Shown here: positions 6,511 through 11,751 of the stretch, piece by piece
Numbering within the stretch: the first letter of the stretch is position 1
Layout of the letters: each line of letters opens with the position of its first letter
Source of the DNA: Actinobacteria bacterium UBA5176
GTDB taxonomy: Bacteria > Actinomycetota > UBA4738
Direction of reading: 5' to 3'
NCBI GenBank assembly: GCA_002413305.1
Contig: DHWS01000021.1
Location: forward strand, 2,210 to 13,960
DNA: 11,751 nt
Translations under genes and position numbers: made by a program
The notes under the pieces: model-generated
Seen by the model: the letters and a program-made list of their open reading frames with translations, nothing else
The model's database searches: none
What the model was told of the DNA's origin: nothing

Positions 6511-7574
6511 CACCGGCTCCCATCCGCGAAGCCCGCTCGCTCGGCCAGCGACCACCACTGCCCGTTCCCACCGTCGGCCTTGCCCGCCTGGGTCAGCTCG
6601 TCGAGGGACCGCTTGATCGTCACGGCGCGGAGCGGGCTCCCCTGCCCGTCAGCGGCCACGGCATCCCCGATGGTCTTGACCCCGATCGGCTCTCCGTCTG
6701 CTCCCTCCAGGGCGGCGAGCACCCGGAGCGCTGACCAGCCGAGCTCAGAGCCGGCGGCACCGGCCTCCCCCTCGGCGACCGGAGACACCTCGACCTGGTA
6801 AGAGAACGGCGAGGCGAGGTCCTCCGGGTCAAGTGCCCGGATTCGCCGTCGCAGGCGGAACTCCGTGTCGGCGATCTCTCCGCCCCGGAACGTCCAGTGG
6901 AGCAGGACGTCGGAGGTCCCGTCGGACTCGGTCGCCCGGCGCTCGACCGCAGCCGAGCCGAGGACCCGCCCCCATGCGGTCGGTCCGACCCCGGTGAACC
7001 GGGACGGGTCGCTTCCGGTTCCGGTCTTGTTCCAGTGGGTGGTGATGACCAGGGCGGCCCGGGCCTCCTCGCAGATCCGCTGGATCTCGCCCAAGGCCTC
7101 GCCCATCGCGTAGAGGTCCGAGCCCTTCAGGCCGGCCGCGGCCAGGTACAGCGGCTCAATGATTACCAGGCGAGCCGGATGGTCTTCCAACTCCGCCCGG
7201 ACGTCGGCGAGGTCGGGAGCGGAGGACAGGACCGGAACGGCCGGAGCCAGCCGGAGGTCGGCCAGGTCGTCCATGGACGCCTTCCGGTTGGCGGCGATGG
7301 CCTCCAGGCGCCGGACGATGTTCCGCGGCCCGCCCTCGCCGAGAAAGGCAAGTACCGGACCGCCCTCGACCTCGAAGTGATCGAGCCACCTGGTCCCGGT
7401 CGCCACGGAGACGGCCAGGTCGAGGACCGCCCACGTCTTGCCGGCCTTGTCCTCGGCTCCCAGGACCCCGTAGGCGTCCGCTGGCCATAGGCCCCGGATC
7501 AGCCACGACGGCGGCCCCCCCAGAGCCAGCTCGAGGGCGAGGCCCGGAGCATCGGTAACCCGGAAGCGGCTCAC
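6510..7574 (-). CDS. RecA-fold AAA_25/RepA-like ATPase
   Basis: Encodes 354 residues. Walker A is GAEDKAGKT (39-47), Walker B is LVIIEP (136-141), with a glutamate in place of the usual Asp, and VITTHW (176-181) fits the sensor histidine strand of RepA/KaiC-like ATPases. The C-terminal 280-345 looks like a winged helix (TIGDAVAADG... SLDELTQAGKAD). This family includes plasmid RepA replicative helicases and phage or mobile-element primase-helicase partners; the expected role is ATP-driven DNA unwinding or loading during replication. The start is GTG 7574, overlapping the methyltransferase stop by four bases (GTGA); the longer reading to 7781 is an out-of-frame shadow of that gene. Whether it forms a hexameric helicase cannot be told from sequence alone. 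Confidence 0.85.
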   Translation of the reverse strand: MSRFRVTDAPGLALELALGGPPSWLIRGLWPADAYGVLGAEDKAGKTWAVLDLAVSVATGTRWLDHFEVEGGPVLAFLGEGGPRNIVRRLEAIAANRKASMDDLADLRLAPAVPVLSSAPDLADVRAELEDHPARLVIIEPLYLAAAGLKGSDLYAMGEALGEIQRICEEARAALVITTHWNKTGTGSDPSRFTGVGPTAWGRVLGSAAVERRATESDGTSDVLLHWTFRGGEIADTEFRLRRRIRALDPEDLASPFSYQVEVSPVAEGEAGAAGSELGWSALRVLAALEGADGEPIGVKTIGDAVAADGQGSPLRAVTIKRSLDELTQAGKADGGNGQWWSLAERAGFADGSR

Positions 7575-8827
7575 GACTCGACTCCCTCGGCGAGCCGGAC
7601 CCGGGTGGCGTGCATGGCCTTGGGGTCGATGTCGCAGCCCACGAACCGCCGGCCGAGAGAGACCGCGGCGATCGCGTTCGTGCCAGAGCCGAGGAACGGG
7701 TCGACCACAAGGTCGCCGGGGTCGGTGAGCTTGTCGATGTAGTAGCGGGCGGGGGCGACCGCCTTCTCCCAGGGGTGCCATGCCTTGGTCGGTGGGTCTG
7801 GGACCGTGAACAGGTCATAGAGCCACCGCCTCGGTTCACCGTCCGTTCGGGCGAAGGCGAGGACGGGTCGCCAGCCATTGACGACATGACGGGCGTGGAC
7901 GCGCGCTCGCTTCCCGGGGAGGACGAGCCCGATGCACCAGTGGTAGCGGAGGTGTTGCTCGAGGAGGCGGATGGCCTCGGGCAGGAACATCGTCCCGACC
8001 TCGCACAGGAGCAGCCCATCCGGCTTCAGGACGCGGGCCGCGAAAGACCCGAGGTCCTCGTAGATGGCCATGGTCGAGCCGAGGTAGGGAGGATCTGTGT
8101 AGATGAGATCGACGCTCCCGTTCTCCACGTCCGCAAGCACCTCGCGGAAGTCGCCGAGGCGGCAGTCCGCGGTCGCGGGGATGGCGGAGGCGGGAGGCTC
8201 AGGACGGGCTTCCGCATCTCGCGTGCGGACGACTTCAAGCGCCCGCTTCGGCTCCATCTCGCCGGCATCGACCTTGGCGGCGAGGTCAGCGTGAGGTGCG
8301 AGCTTGTCAGCCAAACCGAGCCGGCGGAAGGCGGTGCTCCGGTCGACCCCGAGCTCGGCGGCTAACTGTTCCACCGTGCGACGGTTTCCGGCGGGGCCCC
8401 CGCGGCTGCCGAGGGTCGCGCCCCTGCTTTCGGCCAGCCGGCGGAACGCCTGGGCCCATGCCACCTGGCCGAGATGCCGGCGAAGCAGGTTGACCTTCAG
8501 GAGGTGCTCGACCTTCGCCTGTTCGCTGAGACCCGTCCGCACGATGACCGGGTAGTCCGTGATGCCGAGCTCCCCGCAGATCCGCTCCCGGTGGTGGCCG
8601 TCAAGCGTCCGGCCCTCCTCGTCCCTCTCGATGGGGACGAGGACGCCACGGGCCGCGACGTCGGCCTTCAGTGCCTCGTACTCGGCCGCGGAGAGGTCCG
8701 GGAGCAGTTGGTAGGGCGAGTTGCCACCGTCGGACCTCCGACGGAACATGACGTCGGCCTGAGGTTTGGCAGCCCGGGTCCTCATCGCCCCCGACCCCGC
8801 TGGTCGGGGGCGAGCCTGTTGGCTCAC
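7571..8827 (-). CDS. ParB-like domain fused to N4/N6 DNA methyltransferase
   Basis: Encodes 418 residues. Residues about 38-120 form a ParB/sulfiredoxin-like domain with LDGHHRER (75-82), followed by an HTH at 152-170 (TVEQLAAELGVDRSTAFRRL). The C-terminal half is an N4/N6 amino-methyltransferase: catalytic TDPPY (244-248), then the AdoMet-binding DPFLGSGT (376-383) and GCDIDP (397-402). Motif IV preceding motif I is the beta-type order. It should methylate adenine N6 or cytosine N4 in a DNA site set by the ParB/HTH part. Such fusions are common in phages and integrative elements, usually as orphan methyltransferases protecting element DNA or regulating it; no cognate restriction enzyme lies beside it in this operon. 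The GTG start at 8827 overlaps the RHH stop by four bases. Confidence 0.9.
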   Translation of the reverse strand: MSQQARPRPAGSGAMRTRAAKPQADVMFRRRSDGGNSPYQLLPDLSAAEYEALKADVAARGVLVPIERDEEGRTLDGHHRERICGELGITDYPVIVRTGLSEQAKVEHLLKVNLLRRHLGQVAWAQAFRRLAESRGATLGSRGGPAGNRRTVEQLAAELGVDRSTAFRRLGLADKLAPHADLAAKVDAGEMEPKRALEVVRTRDAEARPEPPASAIPATADCRLGDFREVLADVENGSVDLIYTDPPYLGSTMAIYEDLGSFAARVLKPDGLLLCEVGTMFLPEAIRLLEQHLRYHWCIGLVLPGKRARVHARHVVNGWRPVLAFARTDGEPRRWLYDLFTVPDPPTKAWHPWEKAVAPARYYIDKLTDPGDLVVDPFLGSGTNAIAAVSLGRRFVGCDIDPKAMHATRVRLAEGVES

Positions 8828-9039
8828 GTCGACCCCTCCGGGCGCTCCCGCTCAAGCCGATGCCGCGCCTGGCGCCGAATGCCCTCCCGTGCTGACCTGA
8901 TCGCCTTCAGGTACTGGAGCGCGGCGGCCTCGAGAAGGTCACTCCTCGTGGTTCCGAGCAGCTCCGCCTCGCTCAACAGATCGCGGGCCACCCGCGCGGG
9001 GAGCCCGATCCGAACAGCTACCTTCCGTTCCTCCGTCAT
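8824..9039 (-). CDS. Ribbon-helix-helix DNA-binding protein (71 aa)
   Basis: First gene of the six-gene operon. Residues 5-45 fit the RHH/CopG pattern: a short strand RKVAVRIGL, then two helices (ARVARDLLSEAELLG, TTRSDLLEAAALQYLKAI) joined by a turn. The tail (about 46-71) is basic. RHH proteins bind operator DNA as dimers of dimers and often repress their own operon, so this is the likeliest autoregulator of the operon and perhaps of the divergent genes. The ATG at 9039 is preferred to upstream starts (to 9141), which would overlap the divergent promoter and the start of the gene at 9110. No strong Shine-Dalgarno; GGCGAG is the nearest. The stop overlaps the methyltransferase GTG by four bases. 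Confidence 0.85.
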   Translation of the reverse strand: MTEERKVAVRIGLPARVARDLLSEAELLGTTRSDLLEAAALQYLKAIRSAREGIRRQARHRLERERPEGST

Positions 9040-9048
9040 CTCGCCGAC

Positions 9049-9054
9049 AGAATA
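9049..9054 (-). promoter_or_regulatory. Candidate -10 box of the six-gene operon
   Basis: The minus strand has TATTCT at 9049-9054, ending 9 bases before ATG 9039, so the transcript would have almost no leader. No good -35 box is seen 16-18 bases upstream (the region reads CCAACC), so it may need an activator. GGCGCATGAGCC (9077-9088) nearby is an imperfect palindrome and a possible operator. Confidence 0.35.
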
Positions 9055-9073
9055 GGAAAGACAACACCCCAGG

Positions 9074-9102
9074 TTGGCGCATGAGCCGGGGGGTTCTATC
9101 AT
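9074..9102 (+). promoter_or_regulatory. Sigma70-like promoter of the orf9110-cas1 pair
   Basis: TTGGCG (9074-9079) and TATCAT (9097-9102) are exactly 17 bases apart, matching consensus at 4/6 and 5/6. The expected start site is about 9109-9110, which coincides with ATG 9110, so the transcript would be leaderless or nearly so. The box set lies in the divergent region shared with the RHH operon. Confidence 0.55.
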
Positions 9103-9109
9103 CGTGGCG

Positions 9110-9955
9110 ATGCCACGAGGGAGCCCCAGCGGGGCGGACATTGAACTGGCCGATCAGGTACGGGCGAACGGCATCCTCGTCTCCCCTCGGCAGGTCCAAA
9201 AGATCCGAGAGGAGTACGGCGTGATCCGCTCCCGGCGTCGGTTCTTGGGCCGGCACGGATCTGAGTCGTTCTACGACCCTGAGGCGGCCGCCGTCGTCGC
9301 GAGATTCCAGCGCCTCTTGCGTCTTCTACGGTCAGTCCCCCTGGCGACGGTGTTCCTGTTCATCGACGGCTACCCCCTCCCCGAGGAGACCCTCAAGGGG
9401 GCGATCGGGAAGTGCACCTGGGTTGGGGATCCGCCCAGGGGAGATCCATGGAAAGCGGCAGAAGCTGCGGCCACAAAAGCTCGGAAGGACCGAAGCAACG
9501 CGGGGGTGGTGTTCCGCCAGATGGTGCGGGCTAATGATGCGGATCCGGAGGCGGCCATGAGCGATGTGGTCGCCCTCCAGTACGGCGAGACCCTGCAGGC
9601 TCAAGTCGAGGATCTGGGTCATGGTTTCGTGCCCGAGATCGTGCGGGCCACCGGCCTAGGTGAGGCGTGGGCGAACGACCCAGAGGCCGCAGCCAAGGTC
9701 GACCAGGTCTTCAGGATTGTCCTCACACCTCGGAAGCTGACACTCCTGCTCAAGCAGTCATCGGTGGCCGACCTAGAGCTGGCCCGAAGCCGGGCACTCG
9801 AAGAAATGCCCTTCTCGCCTGGAGATGTCATCGAGGAGGTCGCTCCGAGAAGACGAAAGGCCGTGGCATTGGCATGCGTCGCGGCTCTTGTGGCAAGGCT
9901 CGCGCTGATCGAGTACCGGAGAGAGGAGGCTCCGGCCCCGAACGACTCGCGATGA
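9110..9955 (+). CDS. Unknown protein directly upstream of cas1 (281 aa)
   Basis: Not a family I recognise. Residues about 14-66 (ADQVRANGILVSPRQVQKIREE... FYDPEAAAVVARF) resemble a MerR/excisionase-like winged helix, with an Arg-rich RSRRRFLGR in the wing and a following YDPEA that resembles such folds. Residues about 70-90 form a helix and a hydrophobic stretch (VPLATVFLFIDGYPLPEE). The remainder is helical, ending in basic PRRRK (about 246-250), an Ala/Leu-rich segment (251-269, weakly hydrophobic, not a confident membrane helix) and a charged tail. ATG 9110 is chosen because the promoter 9074-9102 places the transcription start on it; GTG 9104 and TTG 9074 are alternatives. It ends 57 bases before cas1 and probably shares its transcript. 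A DNA-binding partner of the integrase is a guess. Confidence 0.75.
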   Translation: MPRGSPSGADIELADQVRANGILVSPRQVQKIREEYGVIRSRRRFLGRHGSESFYDPEAAAVVARFQRLLRLLRSVPLATVFLFIDGYPLPEETLKGAIGKCTWVGDPPRGDPWKAAEAAATKARKDRSNAGVVFRQMVRANDADPEAAMSDVVALQYGETLQAQVEDLGHGFVPEIVRATGLGEAWANDPEAAAKVDQVFRIVLTPRKLTLLLKQSSVADLELARSRALEEMPFSPGDVIEEVAPRRRKAVALACVAALVARLALIEYRREEAPAPNDSR

Positions 9956-9957
9956 GA

Positions 9958-9987
9958 GCCCCCGCGGCGCTGGAACCGCCCGGGGGC
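9958..9987 (+). other. Intergenic hairpin between orf9110 and cas1
   Basis: GCCCCCG (9958-9964) pairs with CGGGGGC (9981-9987) over a 16-base loop that contains a further short CGG/CCG pairing. There is no U-tract, so it is not a classical terminator. It may weaken readthrough into cas1, protect the upstream message end, or simply reflect GC-rich sequence. It lies only 8 bases before the second hairpin that covers the cas1 ribosome-binding site. Confidence 0.35.
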
Positions 9988-9995
9988 ATGGCACA

Positions 9996-10011
9996 GGAAG
10001 GAGGACCTTCC
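9996..10011 (+). promoter_or_regulatory. Hairpin covering the cas1 Shine-Dalgarno sequence
   Basis: AAGGAGG (9998-10004) sits 8 bases before ATG 10013, a near-ideal Shine-Dalgarno site. The same bases lie in GGAAGG (9996-10001), loop AGGA, CCTTCC (10006-10011), a 6-bp hairpin ending one base before the start codon. Folding would partly hide the site, so translation of cas1 may be restrained. The pairing is seen in sequence; its effect is inferred. Confidence 0.5.
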
Positions 10012-10012
10012 C

Positions 10013-11575
10013 ATGCAGGCTCAGAGTACCGCGGCTCCACAGCCGCTTCGTCCCTCCCGATCCGGAGTCCTCGCCGTCTCCGGCTGGGGGGTTGGAATCA
10101 AAGTCGAGCGTCACCGGCTGATCGTCACCGAGGGCCACGGCCCGAGGCGCCGAGACGCCATGTTGTTCCGGGCCACCTCCGGGCTCAAGCGCCTCGTCGT
10201 GATCGGCCGGGCCGGCACCATCTCGCTCGCCGCGCTCGGCTGGCTCCGAGATGTCGGCGCGTCGTTCGTCCATCTCGACCATGACGGCGAGATCCTCTTG
10301 ATCTCTGCTCCCTGGGGCAACGACGACGGACGGCTCCGCAGGGCTCAGGCTCTATCGGTCACCAACGGCGTCGCCCTGAAGGCTGCGCAAGGCATCGTGA
10401 TGGAGAAGCTCGGCGGCCAGCGGAGCGTCCTCGCTCGCGTAGAAGCGACGGAGGAGGCTCGGGCGGCAATCGACGGGGCGATCTCGAGCGTGCCCGGATG
10501 CAAGGACTCCGCCGAGCTGATGCGGGTCGAGGCGGAGGGAGCGGGAGCCTATTGGGCAGCGCTGGCTCCCGAGCCGCTCACCTTCGCCCGGAAAGATCTG
10601 CCCGGGGTGCCGGCCCACTGGCTGAGGCTGGGATCGCGGTCGTCGCCCCTGACCTCGAGCCCGAGGCGGGCCGCAACGCCCGGCCAGGCGCTCCTGAACA
10701 TCACGTACGGCTCAGCTCAGGCCGAGGCGGTGATCGCCTGCGCGAAGATCGGGCTTGATAGTGCGCTCGGTGTCCTGCACGCGGACACTCGCCGGGACAG
10801 CCTTGCCGTGGACCTGCTCGAGGTGTGCCGCCCCGCCGTCGACACTCAGGTTCTCCAGCTCATCCGTACGACGACCTTCGCCGCCCGCGACTTTCGAGAG
10901 GATCGCCAGGGGCAGGTGTGGGTCAGCCCCTCGCTCGCCCGATCTATCGCTGAGTGGAGCCCGCTGTGGGCGCGGGAGCTCGGCCCAGTGGCCGAGCGCC
11001 TCGCCAAGTGGTTCGCGCAGGGAACCAGATCCCGAAGCCTCAGGGTTCCCGACCTCCTGACAAACACCGCTCGGTCGGCAGCCAAGGATCGGGTCCGGAG
11101 CGGACCCAGGCGGGTTCCGGACGTGCTCCTCCCCCCGCTCCGGCGAGCATGCCGCGCATGTGGAGTCGTCCTTGGGACCCCCTCGGCCCGCGGATACTGT
11201 GCCGACTGCCTTCTTGAGCGACGGGCCGAGCACGCCGAGGACTTCGTGCCGGCTGGCCCGGCCGCGCTCGCGAGGATGCGAGAGGAAGGGAGGGACCCGC
11301 TTCAGCGCCCGGAGACGAAGGAGAAGCTCCGACAGGCGCGGTTACGGAGGCTGGTCGAGAAGCGAGCATCCAGGGAGGCTGGGGCCGAGCGTGTTGATCC
11401 GGAGGTGTTCAAGCAGGAGATCCTCCCAACGTTGCAGGCGATCTCAGTACGGCGCATGGCTGCTGTGACTGGCTTGTCGCGGCCGTACTGCTCCGAGATC
11501 CGGCGTGGGCTGAAGGTGCCACACCCGGGGCACTGGGAAGCGCTGAAGACCGCTGCGGCTTCCCGTAGCACCTGA
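10013..11575 (+). CDS. cas1: Cas1 integrase, casposase-like, with zinc ribbon and HTH
   Basis: Encodes 520 residues, longer than a typical Cas1 (about 300-350). The N-terminal beta domain (about 17-100) carries VERHRLIV, RRDAMLFR and the LVVIGRAGTISLAALGWL strand-helix typical of Cas1. Catalytic residues appear intact: Glu173 (LMRVEAEG), His256 (VLHAD), Asp267 and Glu270 (LAVDLLE). After the Cas1 fold comes a CxxC-x12-CxxC zinc ribbon (Cys380, 383, 396, 399), a long charged helix (about 415-455) and a C-terminal HTH (about 464-512, TGLSRPYCSEIRRGLKVPHP). Cas1 inserts DNA ends by cleavage-ligation; C-terminal HTHs occur in casposases. No Cas2 or array accompanies it, so spacer acquisition is unlikely, and family B polymerase nearby favours a casposon role. 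A Cas1-solo protein of other function is the alternative. The strong Shine-Dalgarno site sets ATG 10013. Confidence 0.9.
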   Translation: MQAQSTAAPQPLRPSRSGVLAVSGWGVGIKVERHRLIVTEGHGPRRRDAMLFRATSGLKRLVVIGRAGTISLAALGWLRDVGASFVHLDHDGEILLISAPWGNDDGRLRRAQALSVTNGVALKAAQGIVMEKLGGQRSVLARVEATEEARAAIDGAISSVPGCKDSAELMRVEAEGAGAYWAALAPEPLTFARKDLPGVPAHWLRLGSRSSPLTSSPRRAATPGQALLNITYGSAQAEAVIACAKIGLDSALGVLHADTRRDSLAVDLLEVCRPAVDTQVLQLIRTTTFAARDFREDRQGQVWVSPSLARSIAEWSPLWARELGPVAERLAKWFAQGTRSRSLRVPDLLTNTARSAAKDRVRSGPRRVPDVLLPPLRRACRACGVVLGTPSARGYCADCLLERRAEHAEDFVPAGPAALARMREEGRDPLQRPETKEKLRQARLRRLVEKRASREAGAERVDPEVFKQEILPTLQAISVRRMAAVTGLSRPYCSEIRRGLKVPHPGHWEALKTAAASRST

Positions 11576-11601
11576 GCCGGGAATCTCTGGCCTCCGGGCT
11601 C
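11574..11601 (+). terminator. Possible hairpin after cas1
   Basis: GAGCCGG (11574-11580), overlapping the stop codon, pairs with CCGGGCTC (11594-11601) with one bulged G and a 13-base loop. No U-tract follows, so a rho-independent terminator is weakly supported. This 66-base gap before hsdM is also where an element end could lie, but I found no partner for it elsewhere in the window. Confidence 0.25.
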
Positions 11602-11641
11602 CGGCGTCGGTTACCCTCGGTCAGGACCGGGAGGAGAGGCG

Positions 11642-11751
11642 TTGGCGCAAACGGGTGCGAACAGCGATCTGCCGTTCGCCAGGGAGCTATTCGAGGCTGC
11701 CGACCGGATGCGGGGTAGCGTCGAGTCGGCCGAGTACAAGCACCTCGTCCT
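11642..11751 (+). CDS. hsdM: Type I restriction-modification HsdM, N-terminal fragment
   Basis: The last 110 bases open a reading frame of 36 complete codons cut by the window end. The sequence FARELFEAADRMRGSVESAEY followed by KHLVL matches the N-terminal HsdM pattern (an AAD.LRG..xxxEYKH stretch) of type I restriction-modification systems. HsdM methylates adenine in the recognition site as a complex with HsdS, and with HsdR forms the restriction enzyme. The TTG at 11642 is chosen because GGGAGGAG (11629-11636) lies 5 bases upstream and no earlier in-frame start keeps the pattern. Catalytic motifs lie beyond the window. It follows cas1 by 66 bases on the same strand, so shared transcription is possible. 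Only the N-terminal pattern supports the name. Confidence 0.75.
   Translation, partial: MAQTGANSDLPFARELFEAADRMRGSVESAEYKHLV

Noticed and set aside
7156..8019. 287-codon minus-strand frame overlapping the ATPase and methyltransferase
   Set aside because: Ser/Arg/Pro-rich shadow frame; the overlapping genes carry all recognisable motifs.
4774..11590. GGAATCTCTG shared between 4774-4783 and about 11580-11589
   Set aside because: A 10-base match is expected by chance many times in a window this long.
1..11751. CRISPR array expected because of cas1
   Set aside because: I saw no regularly spaced direct repeats; the only repeated 8-mer (4765-4881) occurs three times without array spacing.
1..11751. 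Casposon terminal inverted repeats
   Set aside because: By eye I compared the intergenic stretches at 887-1081, 1928-2017 and 11576-11641 and found no convincing inverted match; ends may lie outside the window or need an alignment search.

Overview
The window is high-GC DNA with dense, overlapping genes, several GTG/TTG starts, both Shine-Dalgarno-led and apparently leaderless starts, and actinobacterial-looking proteins. I infer an Actinomycetota-like (or other high-GC) bacterium. The G-rich first ~88 bases look like a contig edge. Nothing here fixes the species, or whether this is chromosome, plasmid or integrated element.

Left flank (1-2017). A DUF3800 protein gene on the minus strand (89-886) has its own promoter (997-1026). 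Upstream of it, and also on the minus strand, is a three-gene cassette of small unknown proteins read in the order 1592-1927 (three-helix membrane protein), 1263-1592 and 1082-1276, with overlapping ends and a hairpin terminator after it. Divergent from this cassette, a plus-strand gene (2018-2398) encodes a helix-turn-helix followed by one membrane helix. Its 3' part runs antisense through the end of the polymerase gene.

Core (2140-11575). A six-gene minus-strand operon, every junction overlapping by 1 to 11 bases, reads: ribbon-helix-helix protein (8824-9039), ParB-like/N4-N6 DNA methyltransferase fusion (7571-8827), RecA/RepA-fold ATPase (6510-7574), HTH-like protein (5992-6510), Cys-rich putative zinc protein (5588-5995), and a 1152-residue family B DNA polymerase (2140-5598). 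From a shared control region (9040-9109) two plus-strand genes diverge: an unknown protein with a possible DNA-binding N-terminus (9110-9955), then Cas1 (10013-11575). Cas1 keeps its catalytic Glu/His/Asp residues and carries a C-terminal zinc ribbon and HTH. No Cas2, CRISPR effector or repeat-spacer array is visible.

Cas1 plus family B polymerase plus a methyltransferase, without CRISPR, is the hallmark set of casposons (self-synthesising transposons that use Cas1 as integrase). The main hypothesis is therefore a bacterial casposon or casposon-like replicating element: Cas1 integrates, PolB copies, the RecA-like ATPase and small DNA-binding proteins may assist replication, the methyltransferase may protect or regulate, and the RHH protein may set the divergent switch. 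I could not find terminal inverted repeats or target duplications by eye, so the boundaries and mobility are unproven.

Right flank. 66 bases after cas1 begins a type I restriction-modification HsdM gene (11642 onward, cut by the window end). With DUF3800 at the other side, this gives the neighbourhood a defence-island flavour; whether hsdM is cargo or host DNA is open.
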